Shown here: piece by piece, positions 1 through 8,266 of the stretch
Layout: each line of letters opens with the position of its first letter
Numbering within the stretch: the first letter of the stretch is position 1
Source of the DNA: Desulfobacteraceae bacterium
GTDB lineage: Bacteria; Desulfobacterota; Desulfobacteria; Desulfobacterales; Desulfosalsimonadaceae
DNA length: 22,488 nucleotides
NCBI GenBank assembly: GCA_021162325.1
Contig: JAGGYV010000374.1
Coordinates: forward strand, 1-22,488
Direction of reading: 5' to 3'
Notes under the pieces: generated by a model
Seen by the model: the letters and a program-made list of their open reading frames with translations, nothing else
Database searches by the model: none
Told to the model about the DNA's origin: nothing
Program-made: the position numbers and the translations under genes

Positions 1-1
1 A

Positions 2-190
2 AAAATTTTTAAAAAACTGGGTTATGAAAAGATTGCTCAAAAGGGAAGTCACATCAAGATGAAAAATTATGTTACTGGAAGTGTTGTCATCATCCCGGAT
101 CATAAAGAACTGGACCGGTGGACCCTTAGAACGATTTTAAAACAAACTGAGATATCCGAACAGGATTTTAACGATCATTTAAGAAGATAA
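2..190 (+). CDS. hicA: HicA-family toxin (YcfA-like mRNA interferase), 5' end cut off by window
   Basis: The open frame from base 2 to a TAA at 188-190 encodes about 62 residues matching the HicA fold. A KKLGYEKIAQKGSH segment carries the conserved Gly-Ser-His containing the family's catalytic histidine. It is followed by a strand reading VVIIPDH, then WTLRTILKQTEIS, which corresponds to the family's C-terminal helix. HicA toxins are small double-stranded-RNA-binding-like ribonucleases that cleave mRNA and are neutralised by a HicB antitoxin. The start codon lies outside the window. The typical HicA is about 60-80 residues, so only a few N-terminal residues are missing. No HicB-like frame follows in the next 890 bases, so any antitoxin gene would have to lie upstream, outside the window. 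The family call is fairly secure; whether the protein is active cannot be judged. Confidence 0.8.
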   Translation, partial: KIFKKLGYEKIAQKGSHIKMKNYVTGSVVIIPDHKELDRWTLRTILKQTEISEQDFNDHLRR

Positions 191-852
191 ATTATAAAGC
201 GGAAGAGGAAAAAAAAACATGGGGTCGCATCTTAATTATTAATTATTGACACCTTCATTCATTTTTAATAACTTGCTGGAAGTTGAACAACTTTTCAAAG
301 CAACCTTTTCTTTGTATAACAAGATCCATACCGGGTCTTGAATTGTGAATTAAAAATCAACAGTAGACAACAGTGTTCACTATTAAAATCCGCACTCCTC
401 CTGCACCTTACAATAACAATCAGTGCCTTAGGCAGAAATCAAGCTGGCACAAAATATGGTATTTTGAAATTTTTTACCGATACCGGTTTCAGATTTAAAT
501 ATCCATTGGCTGAGCCACTGAAACTCATTTTCAAATATGAAGCATACCTTGCCAATCCTTCACCAAGGAGATTGACTCGAAATGACCAGAAATGACAACC
601 GAAAATGGAATTCTCACCAGTGAAGCATGTGATAAAAATGCTCTTGATCATATTTCAAATACACACAAGTTTTTGAAGTTTATGTGTGTGAGGAATTATG
701 AGTCCGAACAAAATTTGACGATGTTCGTAAGATCAAATTCAAATTTTTACAAATAATATTTTGGCCATTGAAAAATTAAAGGTATCCGGCCTTTAAAATA
801 TTCAGTCTTATTTCATTTTAACTTTGGTTACTTACCTAACCCGGCTAAACCG
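191..852. other. Gene-poor intergenic stretch, possibly repeat or relic DNA
   Basis: I see no supported gene here. Two antisense open frames (338-595 plus, 439-651 minus) overlap each other, have no ribosome binding sites and resemble no family I know, so I do not call them. The stretch holds small palindromes such as TGCCT-T-AGGCA near 423-433 and a 7-bp hairpin (ACACACA 661-667 with TGTGTGT 683-689). The block at 210-250, reading GGGGTCGCATCTTAATTATT and then a TTGACA-like run, resembles sequences I associate with small REP/Y1-transposase-linked repeats, but that is memory-based and weak. The whole stretch could be a dispersed non-coding repeat or a decayed mobile element. Confidence 0.4.
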
Positions 853-1013
853 GAAAAGTTAAAAGTGAACTAAAGTTTGAAGTGAGCTAAAGTTATGGTT
901 AATGCCTTCGGCATTTTCAATTTTTATGTTAAAAATGATCGCGCGTTTAGCGCAGTCCACAACTTTAGATCACTTTAGATCACTTTAGATCACTTTAGTC
1001 ACTTTAAACTTTT
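853..1013. repeat. Long imperfect inverted repeat with nested hairpins
   Basis: Bases 880-898 (AAGTGAGCTAAAGTTATGG) are complementary to 957-975 at 17 of 19 positions. Further out, about 853-876 pairs with about 992-1013. The right arm contains roughly 16 extra bases of tandem repeat opposite a few bases of the left arm. Between the arms lie two further hairpins: AATGCC-TTC-GGCATT (901-915) and GCGC-GTTTA-GCGC (941-953). The structure sits about 65-225 bases downstream of the stop codon of the bat operon, so it could fold in that operon's 3' RNA or act as DNA. It looks like a non-autonomous palindromic element or structured RNA. No gene or U-tract terminator accompanies it. Confidence 0.7.
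962..1009. repeat. 10-bp tandem repeats (ACTTTAGATC) with phased GATC sites
   Basis: Three perfect copies of ACTTTAGATC lie at 962-971, 972-981 and 982-991. Two degenerate 9-bp copies follow (ACTTTAGTC 992-1000, ACTTTAAAC 1001-1009). GATC recurs exactly every 10 bp (968, 978, 988), with a further GATC at 937. The 10-bp period is close to one turn of B-DNA. These copies form the right arm of the larger hairpin at 853-1013. Confidence 0.9.
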
Positions 1014-1078
1014 TGAGTTTTTAAAAAAGTTTGCCGAAAAAGCGCAAAAATCAGAGATAAGAAACTAAAAAAGTCTTA

Positions 1079-1972
1079 TTATCTCACCAGTTCAACATCT
1101 GCGGCAGGCAGCCAGCAGGTTCTGGCATCCGGAAGTTCAACCTGAAGCCAGTTTCCTCTATGCTCAAGGAGTGTAAATTCGGTTCCCGCATGCAGCGATT
1201 CCTTGAAGCTTTTCTCATATGATTCACTGTTGCCTTTCCGGGCAATCACTTCCTGGCTGATAACCACTCCGGGGATTGATTGTTGCCGGGTGATATATTC
1301 GATGATTAAAGAACCGGCAAGCAGAATTGACAAGGCGGCAGTAAGACTGATGGCCCATTTTAAAAACGGTTTTTTAATAAATAACCGTTTAATAAATAAC
1401 CGGGCAGCTGCAAAAATCCATAGCCACCCGAATGAAAGGGTAAGCAGGATTAATCGGGTTTTAGCGGATAAATCATAATGCCAGAAGAAGACGGTTTTTA
1501 ATATTTTTGTTTCCTGTTTTTCCTCAATCTGGTCCTTTCTTGTATTTCTGGCAAATTCAAGATTTTTTTGCAGGTTCATATCGTTTCCGATATATTGTTC
1601 TGCCCGGCGGTAATTTAAAACAGCCCGTCCGATATCTTTTATCCGAAAGTAAATATTGCCGATATTATAATAGAGCTTGCCATTTTCAATGCCCCCTTCT
1701 TTAATAATTCGTTCAAATCGCAGGATGGATTTTTTGTACAGAGCCGCAGCTTTTTCCGGATCAGTCAATGACAGCATATTGGCGTCACGAAACATGCTGT
1801 TTGCTTCATGAAAAAGCCGGGATATTTCTTCGGCGGATATCTCTTCGGCAGTGATAGCTTCCGATGATGTTGCAGCTTCCGCGCCCGAACAAAAGAGTGG
1901 AGAGAAAATAAGACTGATCCCCATTAAGCAGAATATAAAAATATATGAATATGTCCGGTTACGATGGCTCAT
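1079..1972 (-). CDS. batE: BatE-like TPR protein with C-terminal SH3-like domain
   Basis: This 297-residue protein is the last gene of the bat operon. It begins with a signal peptide (about 1-33, ending AEA), followed by TPR-type helices (about 50-145, best seen in GKLYYNIGNIYFRIKDIGRA). Two transmembrane helices (about 173-190 and 205-226) separate the TPR part from a C-terminal SH3b-like domain (about 236-297) with the typical GNWLQVELPDARTCWL pattern. BatE proteins are membrane-bound TPR partners of the BatA/B VWA proteins, with the TPR and SH3-like parts probably both in the periplasm. The ATG overlaps the TGA of the upstream batD in an ATGA junction, which fixes the start and suggests translational coupling. 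A weak 7-bp hairpin (GAGATAA/TTATCTC) overlaps the stop codon; no classical terminator is seen. The molecular role of the Bat proteins is not settled. Confidence 0.85.
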   Translation of the reverse strand: MSHRNRTYSYIFIFCLMGISLIFSPLFCSGAEAATSSEAITAEEISAEEISRLFHEANSMFRDANMLSLTDPEKAAALYKKSILRFERIIKEGGIENGKLYYNIGNIYFRIKDIGRAVLNYRRAEQYIGNDMNLQKNLEFARNTRKDQIEEKQETKILKTVFFWHYDLSAKTRLILLTLSFGWLWIFAAARLFIKRLFIKKPFLKWAISLTAALSILLAGSLIIEYITRQQSIPGVVISQEVIARKGNSESYEKSFKESLHAGTEFTLLEHRGNWLQVELPDARTCWLPAADVELVR

Positions 1973-3837
1973 TTAAAAAAAGTTTCCAGTTTTTTGGCAG
2001 TTTTGATTGTTTTTTTCGAAAGCATTGAAGAATCAACGTCTCCGGTTGTGCCTGCATAGCGGCCGGCTTCACACGCATCAAAAATTGATTTTAAGGCATT
2101 TAACAGTTCTTTGGATACACCCTTTTCAGCCAGTATACTGTAAACGTCACCAAACACAATCGCCTGGGAAGACATTCTCAATTTTGCTCCCAGATAATGT
2201 CGTAACGCATCAAGTAGATTGTCAATTTTTGATTTTTCAGATTCCAAATGCGCGTCGGTTTTAAGATCCGCACACAGTTTAGAGAACGCCTTTTTGGCGA
2301 GCATTGCTTGCGGGTCCGCCTGTTTTTTTCGGATAATAAGTGTGGTCAATAAAATCATGAGATAAAGAATTGGCGGTACCATGGCACAGATCATCCAGGC
2401 AGGTGATCGAACAAGTATGAAGCCGGTCCGCTGGTTTTGAATAACACTGAGATCTTCATAATTATATGCAATCCCTTTTGTCCAGGTTTCAACTTCATTA
2501 CTGCTTACCATCGGCAGGGACCGGCCTTCCGCATCCAATGCCGTGACAACCCGCGTTGATTTGACGGTTATGGCAATGGGCTGTGTTCTGGCAATTTTAT
2601 ATTTTTGGGAGCTCGTGTCAAAATAGGGCAGTTCAATGGATGGAATCTGTTTCACATCCGGGCGTAATGCCCGGAGCGTCTGGGTAAACACTTTGGTTTT
2701 GCCACGGGTTTCTCCAGTGGCGCGTTCCTGGGGTATTTTAAAGTCTTTTGTCAGGTTCGCCTGATTGGTTAATAACGGCAGGGAAACCTGGTCCAGATAT
2801 TCCGGTCCGCTTAATGTAATCGTTAATGTAATCGGGTCGCCCACATTGACATCGATTGGCGTTGCTTGGGATGAAATTTTATAATTACCAATATGGCCGG
2901 CAAAATTAGCTGGTTTTCCCTGAATCGGGACATGCTTGACTTTCAGGTGGAGTGCGTTTGAAGGGACCACCACTTTTTTATAGATTCCCTGTCTGCCGCC
3001 AAACACACCTGAAAAAAAGTTACCCCCAAATGGGCGGCGGCGTTGAGATTGTCGGTACCCGGTTAGGATCTCGCAGGCAACCGTTGCCGGTTCAATCGAC
3101 AGATCACCAGGTCTTTTAGGGATTAAAACTTTTGAAAATATAATGGTTGTATATTGGATCCCATCCAGCGAATCTTTTCCCTGTTCTGCGATGACCTCAC
3201 CGGCTGCCAACGGAATGCGATAATATTTTATTGACGATTTTTGATCGGTTTCAGGATCGATAAAATAAAACCAGTCGGTTCTATCCAAAAGCGGAATCAC
3301 AAAATTAAAGGAACGGACATCTTGTCGAAGATACCATGTCACAATGAAAGTAACCGGTTCTCCCACATAGCAATGCTTTTTAGACAGGGACAGGCGCAGC
3401 TTGATGTCATCGGTCGTTTCAGGCTTTAAAATATTGACATTAATCGGCCGGGTGCGTACTGTCAGGCCATCCGCCTGAATAAAGAGCGAGGGAATGGTCA
3501 GCGGGCCCGTTTGCCTAGGGGTTAACTGATAGGAGAACACAAACCCCCGGCTGACAGTTTTTGTTATTTGCCCGTTAATATATGTAATCGATGAGCTATT
3601 ATTTTGTGATCCTCCTTGATATTGAACTAAAAAATCATCCAGGCCTGATAAATCCGGCGGCTCCGGCTGATCACTTCCTGAAACCCTTATTTGTAAAGTA
3701 AACGGATCACCTACATATAAAGGACCTTCTTGTATAACCGCATCAGCAGTAACCTGGGCAGCTAAAGAAGGAACATGATAGAAATAACATGCCAGAAGCA
3801 TGAGTATGAAAAGGGTGGTATTTTTCGATATGCTCAC
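1969..3837 (-). CDS. batD: BatD-like 'oxygen tolerance' membrane protein
   Basis: This 622-residue protein starts with a signal peptide (about 1-27, ending SLAA). Several periplasmic beta-sandwich repeats follow, with the recurrent pattern V-G-(D/E)-P-(F/V/I)-T-(L/F) (YVGDPFTLQIRVSG, YVGEPVTFIVTW, NVGDPITLTITLSG) that marks the BatD family. One transmembrane helix (about 479-502) leads into a cytoplasmic C-terminal helical domain of about 120 residues. I chose a GTG start at 3837-3835. It overlaps the TAG of batC as TAGTG and has AAGGA 6 bases upstream. A TTG start six bases further upstream is also open but less likely. BatD is thought to be the large periplasmic scaffold of the Bat complex, and its position between batC and batE agrees. 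The C-terminal cytoplasmic domain has no function I can name. Confidence 0.88.
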   Translation of the reverse strand: MSISKNTTLFILMLLACYFYHVPSLAAQVTADAVIQEGPLYVGDPFTLQIRVSGSDQPEPPDLSGLDDFLVQYQGGSQNNSSSITYINGQITKTVSRGFVFSYQLTPRQTGPLTIPSLFIQADGLTVRTRPINVNILKPETTDDIKLRLSLSKKHCYVGEPVTFIVTWYLRQDVRSFNFVIPLLDRTDWFYFIDPETDQKSSIKYYRIPLAAGEVIAEQGKDSLDGIQYTTIIFSKVLIPKRPGDLSIEPATVACEILTGYRQSQRRRPFGGNFFSGVFGGRQGIYKKVVVPSNALHLKVKHVPIQGKPANFAGHIGNYKISSQATPIDVNVGDPITLTITLSGPEYLDQVSLPLLTNQANLTKDFKIPQERATGETRGKTKVFTQTLRALRPDVKQIPSIELPYFDTSSQKYKIARTQPIAITVKSTRVVTALDAEGRSLPMVSSNEVETWTKGIAYNYEDLSVIQNQRTGFILVRSPAWMICAMVPPILYLMILLTTLIIRKKQADPQAMLAKKAFSKLCADLKTDAHLESEKSKIDNLLDALRHYLGAKLRMSSQAIVFGDVYSILAEKGVSKELLNALKSIFDACEAGRYAGTTGDVDSSMLSKKTIKTAKKLETFFK

Positions 3838-5078
3838 TACCAATCCTTATCAACTTTTTTAAAATTTTCGGGAGAAAACGGCACCCGTTGTTTTTTATTT
3901 TCTTTTTCTTCGTCTAAAATATTGTTTGCATCATCCCGCAACTGGACCATTTGATTTTCCGGGTGCTTCTTGTCAGGCTGTTTCTGATCCGGCTTATTTT
4001 TCTCCGATTTATCTTTTTCAGGCGCTGATGACTGGGATTCACTATTTTCATCTTGTTGATCTTTGTTCTTTTCGCCTTTTTCCTGCTGTTGCTGACCCTT
4101 TTGCTGGTCCTTTGGGTCGCTTTTTAAGGCTTCAAGCGCCTTATTTAAATCATCTAAAGATTTTTGCTGGTGATCTGCCGCCGTCTGGATTTCATTTTTT
4201 GAAAACCGGTCAATTGCCTGTTCCTGTTCGTCAACAGCGGCATCTATGTGTTGTTTAGACGGATGTTCCGGCGGGGCGGGGCTCGCCTTAGATGATGCAG
4301 TAGCCGTTGGCGGCGGTGGCTTGGTTAGTTGTTCACAAAAATTTTGGGTTTCATTTTTTAATTGTTCCTGCGCGTTTGCGATATCCTGATTCCGCTGGAA
4401 ATTTTTTTGATCGTTTTGAGTGGCTGATGTATCCGGCGTCTTGTTTGACGGTTCTTCATTCATTAAAGAGTGGCTTTTAGCGAGAAGATCTTTCTGCTTT
4501 TCAATGAGTTCCTTTATTTTTTCTGCCGTTTTCTGTGCCTGCGCCTGCTGTTTTTTTGCTTCTTCCTCCTGTTTTTTGATTTGGTCCAGCACGAATTTCA
4601 TCATAAGGCGAACCATTTCAATGTTTTCAGCAGCTTCAAAAAATTCCGGGTCCAGCGTCAGTGCTTCTTGAAAAGATTGAACACTGGATCCATATGCTTC
4701 AAGGGTTTTTTTTAAATCACTGTCTTTTTGACGATCCCCTTCCCGGAAAAAACACAATCCTGAGTTGAACTTGCTTTTGACTTCAAGGGAGATATCCTTT
4801 GTTTTAATGGCCACCTGCCCAAAAGCGTCTCTGGCGGATGCATAGTTTTCTTTTTTATATAGTGCGGTTCCTTTGTTAAAATAGATATACGGAGACTCTG
4901 GATCATCCACGGCCGCTTCATCATAGGCGCTGATGGCTTCATCGTATTTGCCGGAAGAAAAAAAGGTATTTCCTTTTTTTACCAATTTTTCTTTTGATGT
5001 CGCCTGAGCCGTATTCATGAAACTGATGGCGCAGGTGACGACGATAAAACCGATAATGAGTTTAAAAAATTTATCCAT
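3837..5078 (-). CDS. batC: BatC-like TPR protein with Gln/Lys-rich tail
   Basis: This 413-residue exported or membrane-anchored protein has a signal peptide or N-terminal anchor (about 1-26, ending TAQA). Tandem TPR repeats occupy about 29-160 (GNTFFSSGKYDEAISAYDEA, FNKGTALYKKENYASARDAF). A charged coiled coil follows (about 165-205, rich in EEAKKQQAQAQ). Residues 210-270 are Pro/Ser/Thr-rich. Residues about 320-375 are a low-complexity Gln/Lys/Glu/Asp tract. The extreme C-terminus (NNILDEEKENKKQR... VDKDW) is the conserved BatC tail. It is longer than many BatC proteins because of the low-complexity insert. The start ATG overlaps the end of batB by 8 bases, and its stop touches the batD start. 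TPR proteins of this operon are expected to bind the VWA proteins BatA and BatB in the periplasm. Confidence 0.87.
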   Translation of the reverse strand: MDKFFKLIIGFIVVTCAISFMNTAQATSKEKLVKKGNTFFSSGKYDEAISAYDEAAVDDPESPYIYFNKGTALYKKENYASARDAFGQVAIKTKDISLEVKSKFNSGLCFFREGDRQKDSDLKKTLEAYGSSVQSFQEALTLDPEFFEAAENIEMVRLMMKFVLDQIKKQEEEAKKQQAQAQKTAEKIKELIEKQKDLLAKSHSLMNEEPSNKTPDTSATQNDQKNFQRNQDIANAQEQLKNETQNFCEQLTKPPPPTATASSKASPAPPEHPSKQHIDAAVDEQEQAIDRFSKNEIQTAADHQQKSLDDLNKALEALKSDPKDQQKGQQQQEKGEKNKDQQDENSESQSSAPEKDKSEKNKPDQKQPDKKHPENQMVQLRDDANNILDEEKENKKQRVPFSPENFKKVDKDW

Positions 5079-6093
5079 GATTCTTTAATACTTTTTTTCT
5101 TTCGTTTACCAGCAGTTCGATGCAAAGGATCATAAACGCCGCTGCTAGAAATATCTGGAACTTTTCTTCATACCGTTTAATGGTGCCTGATTCAAGCTGC
5201 TTTTTGTCTGCCGTGGCGATCAGCCGGACATAGACATCTCCCAGATCGATGGTGCCGGTGGCAACATTTAAATATTTCCCCCCGGGCGTGGCATTGACCA
5301 TTTTACGCAGGGTGTCCGCATCCAGTCGGGACCAGACTTCCTGTCCATTATATTTTAAAAATGTTTTGATCCCGGCTTCATTTGTGACAGGAATTCGTTT
5401 CCCCTCATTTTCATCGCCAAGGCCGATGGCAATAATCCGGATGCCTTTTTCGCCTGCGTCTTTTGCAGCATCCACGGGAAAACTGTCGTGGTCTTCTCCA
5501 TCTGTGATTAAAATAATATCCTTAAATTCTTTTGCCTGATCGTCAAACACATCGGTCATGACTTTTCGCAAGGCATCGCCCATAAGCGTGCCGCCCCGGG
5601 CGATACTGTCTGTTGAGATATCATTTAGCATCATCTTAAAAAAACCATAATCAAGGGTCAAAGGACATTTGACGGCAGCGGTGCCGGCAAATGCCACGAG
5701 CCCGATGCGATCCCCTTCAAGCCGTTCAATACAATCTGAAATAGCCAGCTTGGCCCGTTCCAGACGATTCGGGACCAGGTCTTCCGCCAGCATGCTTTTG
5801 GAAACATCCAGCAGAAAAACCACATCACGGCCTTTTCGTTCAATGGTCTCCGGTTTCGGGTTCCAGGCGGGCCTTGTCATACCGAGAATCATAAACACCA
5901 AAGCCAAAAGAACTGCGGTGGATTTCCAGAATCGTTTGGTATAGCTCAGCGATACAGGGATTTTATCCAAAAGACCGGCATCAATAAACAGTTTCAGGCC
6001 GGATTTTCTTTTCTGCCAGGCATACACAAGCAAGACCGCCAGCAGCGGGATCACCCACAAAAAATATAACATATTGATCTGTTGAAGTATCAT
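5071..6093 (-). CDS. batB: BatB-like VWA-domain inner membrane protein
   Basis: This protein has two N-terminal transmembrane helices (about 8-25 and 57-74), a von Willebrand factor A domain, and one C-terminal helix close to a short basic tail (NERKKVLKNHG). The metal-binding MIDAS motif is complete: DVSKS at 96-100, Thr169 in ARGGTLMGD, and Asp198 in LITDGED. The TRPAW segment just after the second helix is typical of BatA/BatB. I placed the start at the ATG at 6093, 4 bases after the batA stop, giving 340 residues. This fits the family, in which the first membrane helix follows the start closely. An ATG at 6141 is in frame but would overlap batA by 44 bases. The intact MIDAS implies metal-dependent partner binding, probably to the TPR proteins BatC and BatE. 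Confidence 0.9.
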   Translation of the reverse strand: MILQQINMLYFLWVIPLLAVLLVYAWQKRKSGLKLFIDAGLLDKIPVSLSYTKRFWKSTAVLLALVFMILGMTRPAWNPKPETIERKGRDVVFLLDVSKSMLAEDLVPNRLERAKLAISDCIERLEGDRIGLVAFAGTAAVKCPLTLDYGFFKMMLNDISTDSIARGGTLMGDALRKVMTDVFDDQAKEFKDIILITDGEDHDSFPVDAAKDAGEKGIRIIAIGLGDENEGKRIPVTNEAGIKTFLKYNGQEVWSRLDADTLRKMVNATPGGKYLNVATGTIDLGDVYVRLIATADKKQLESGTIKRYEEKFQIFLAAAFMILCIELLVNERKKVLKNHG

Positions 6094-6097
6094 ATGC

Positions 6098-7156
6098 TTA
6101 TGGAATCTTTCTAAAAATGGTATTTGATAATAGTATTTCAAGACCGATGAGTATCAGGGCGAGTAATGCAAAAGGGAGAAACGATTCATTGTAATCGACA
6201 AATTTAACGGATTCAATTTCACTTTTCTCCATTTGATCGATCTCCTGATAGATAGCGGAAAGGGAATCCGCATCGCTTGCTTCACGGAAAAAACCGCCGG
6301 TCTTTTTCGCAATCTGTTTTAATGCGGTCGTATCGACCCGTTGACGTACAGGGACTTTATATACGCCAAACGGCGTCCGGATGGATTGAACGGCATCTCC
6401 GCCGCCAATGGCAATGGCATATACCTTAATGCCCCAATCCGCCGCCAGTGTTGCGGCCTGCAAAGGATCCCGTTTACCCGCATTGTTTTCACCGTCTGAC
6501 AGCAGGATAATGATTTTGCTTTTGATCTGATATATTTTCTTACTTCCCGGTCTTTGCCGGGCCAGGGCCTCATCCGCTTTTTCAAGACGCGCCGCTGCAA
6601 GTGCCAGCGCATCACCGATGGCTGTTCCATCCTCGGAACGCACCTGAACCAGCTTAATGGTATCCAGAAAAGGGGATAGTGCCCCATGTGCCAGGGTCAG
6701 TGGACAGATCGTATCCGGATACCTGGCAAAAGCGATCATGCCGATAAGATCATCCGGCCGGCCCTTCAAATCGCTATCATCACCTAAGGCAAAATTTTGA
6801 AACACTTTTTTAACCACATCCAGGCGGGTCATTTGCCGGCCGTCATATTCCATTTCAGCGCCCATGCTGCCGGAGCGGTCAACAACCATTTCAATGGCAA
6901 TACCTTTGCTGATATCAATAATCTGCTCCCGTCCGGTCTGAGGGCGGGCAAGGGCAATGACCAGGCAGGCAAGTGCCAGTATCCGGATAACGGTCGGCAA
7001 ATGATACAGCCTGCGGCGTAATGAGCGCCCGGCTTTTGCCGCGTTTGCTGTTGAGGAAAACCGTATGGACCCCTGTTTTAAGGAGAAACGGCGGATAATC
7101 AACAGAGCCGGTATAATGATCAGCAGTAAAAATGCCCATGGAGATTCAAAATGCAT
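6098..7156 (-). CDS. batA: BatA-like VWA-domain inner membrane protein
   Basis: The 352-residue protein begins MHFESPWAFLLLIIIPALL, the classic BatA opening. A second helix at about 55-71 ends in LARPQTG, the usual site just before the VWA domain. The MIDAS is complete: DRSGS at 93-97, Thr178 in EDGTAIGDA, and Asp221 in LLSDGENNAG. A C-terminal helix (about 327-347) closes the protein. It differs from batB downstream in carrying the DGTAIGDA and SDGxxNAG forms typical of BatA, so the two VWA paralogues can be told apart. It starts 12 bases after the stop of the upstream lipoprotein gene. The AAGGAG at the end of that gene lies too far from this ATG for an ideal ribosome site, so coupled translation is likely. 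Confidence 0.92.
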   Translation of the reverse strand: MHFESPWAFLLLIIIPALLIIRRFSLKQGSIRFSSTANAAKAGRSLRRRLYHLPTVIRILALACLVIALARPQTGREQIIDISKGIAIEMVVDRSGSMGAEMEYDGRQMTRLDVVKKVFQNFALGDDSDLKGRPDDLIGMIAFARYPDTICPLTLAHGALSPFLDTIKLVQVRSEDGTAIGDALALAAARLEKADEALARQRPGSKKIYQIKSKIIILLSDGENNAGKRDPLQAATLAADWGIKVYAIAIGGGDAVQSIRTPFGVYKVPVRQRVDTTALKQIAKKTGGFFREASDADSLSAIYQEIDQMEKSEIESVKFVDYNESFLPFALLALILIGLEILLSNTIFRKIP

Positions 7157-7168
7157 AACAGAAAATGT

Positions 7169-8227
7169 TTACTCCTTTTCCTGTGTTTCCAGAATAAATT
7201 CCTTACAGCTGTCAAAGGTTTTCTGGATATCCTCTGTTTGCGGCTGATGTTTTGCAAATTTCACCAGATCGCAAAGTGTTAGAAAATTTTTTAAAAGTAG
7301 TTTATGGGTGGTGGCAAAATTATTGACCGTCTGTTTATTGATGAGAAATTCTTCGGTTGTCAGTTCCGGTGCCCGGATGGAAAATCGGTTTTCAATGTAT
7401 CGCCTCAGGATATCGGATATCTTATGATAAAATTCTTTGATGGCACCTTTTTCCACCAATTTTTCAGATACCAGGGCATTTAATTCATCAAATGCCTGCT
7501 GGTGGGCCGGTATTTTAATAATTAGCGCATTGTCGCCATTGCGTTTCCTTTTGCGGATAATTATAAAAATAATGATTCCTGAAATTAAAAAAATCAGGGC
7601 AATGCCCCCGGTCCACATCCATAAATTATAGGATTGCGGCAGATCTTGCGGCGGTTTGATATCATGAAGGGTCAGTTTTTCAAAATTTTCCGGGAGCAGG
7701 GATGTTACATGCACCGTGATTTCTTCGGTTGAAATTTCATGCAGGGTATCGTCTGCATCCCCTTTTTTCTTAAAATGAACTGTCATGGACGGAATTCTAT
7801 AGTCACCGGACAAAAACGGTTCAAGTACATAAGAACGGCTGACCTTCAAACGGTTTTCACCGGTCAGTGCCGGTTGCGAGGTATGATAGTCAACAATTCC
7901 AAACTGCTCTAATTTTTCACCAAACTTTGGCAATTGAACATCATAATCTTCATCGGAAATTACCGAGAGCGTCAGGTTCAATCGGTCGGCAATGGATATT
8001 TCTGTTTTGTCCGTGTCTAAATGAACGCTGACCGGACCGCGTTCAAATGTTTTGTGAATTCCCGTATCTTTTGTTTTAGACGAATCGGCTTGTTTTTTTT
8101 CTTCGGGGGCCTTTGCCTGACATGCAGATAACCATGCCATAAAGAACAGGATAAAAAGCAGGCAAACAACATGTCGTTTATGGGGCGTGTAACGTATTTT
8201 AAAAGAAATCTCAGAAACCATTGTCAT
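7169..8227 (-). CDS. DUF4381/BatD-like lipoprotein with one membrane helix
   Basis: This 352-residue protein has a lipoprotein signal with lipobox LSAC (Cys36). A periplasmic beta-rich domain follows (about 60-180) with BatD-like features (SIADRLNLTLSV, LEPFLSGDYRIPSMTV). A transmembrane helix (about 203-224) leads into a basic stop-transfer RKRKR, and then a cytoplasmic helical region containing FYHKISDILRRYIENRF and TTEEFL. That last pattern is typical of the small protein found between DUF58 and batA genes in such operons. The predicted topology is a lipid-anchored N-terminus with the C-terminus in the cytoplasm, where it could meet MoxR or the DUF58 protein. The start ATG has GAGAA about 5 bases upstream. 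It follows the preceding gene by 39 bases. Its exact biochemical role is unknown. Confidence 0.7.
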   Translation of the reverse strand: MTMVSEISFKIRYTPHKRHVVCLLFILFFMAWLSACQAKAPEEKKQADSSKTKDTGIHKTFERGPVSVHLDTDKTEISIADRLNLTLSVISDEDYDVQLPKFGEKLEQFGIVDYHTSQPALTGENRLKVSRSYVLEPFLSGDYRIPSMTVHFKKKGDADDTLHEISTEEITVHVTSLLPENFEKLTLHDIKPPQDLPQSYNLWMWTGGIALIFLISGIIIFIIIRKRKRNGDNALIIKIPAHQQAFDELNALVSEKLVEKGAIKEFYHKISDILRRYIENRFSIRAPELTTEEFLINKQTVNNFATTHKLLLKNFLTLCDLVKFAKHQPQTEDIQKTFDSCKEFILETQEKE

Positions 8228-8266
8228 TAAATTCTCATGCGCGAATTCGGTTTAAACTTTTCATCT

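Noticed and set aside
338..651. Two overlapping antisense open frames (85 and 70 residues) in the left intergenic region
   Set aside because: Neither has a ribosome binding site, family resemblance or plausible composition; they shadow each other in AT-rich non-coding DNA.
962..1009. Possible CRISPR array
   Set aside because: The 10-bp units are directly adjacent with no spacers, and no cas gene is present.
3926..4715. Plus-strand open frames opposite batC
   Set aside because: They arise from the low-complexity Gln/Lys codons of batC read on the other strand and lack start signals.
6094..6141. Longer batB start at 6141
   Set aside because: It would overlap batA by 44 bases and add 16 residues before the family's usual first membrane helix.
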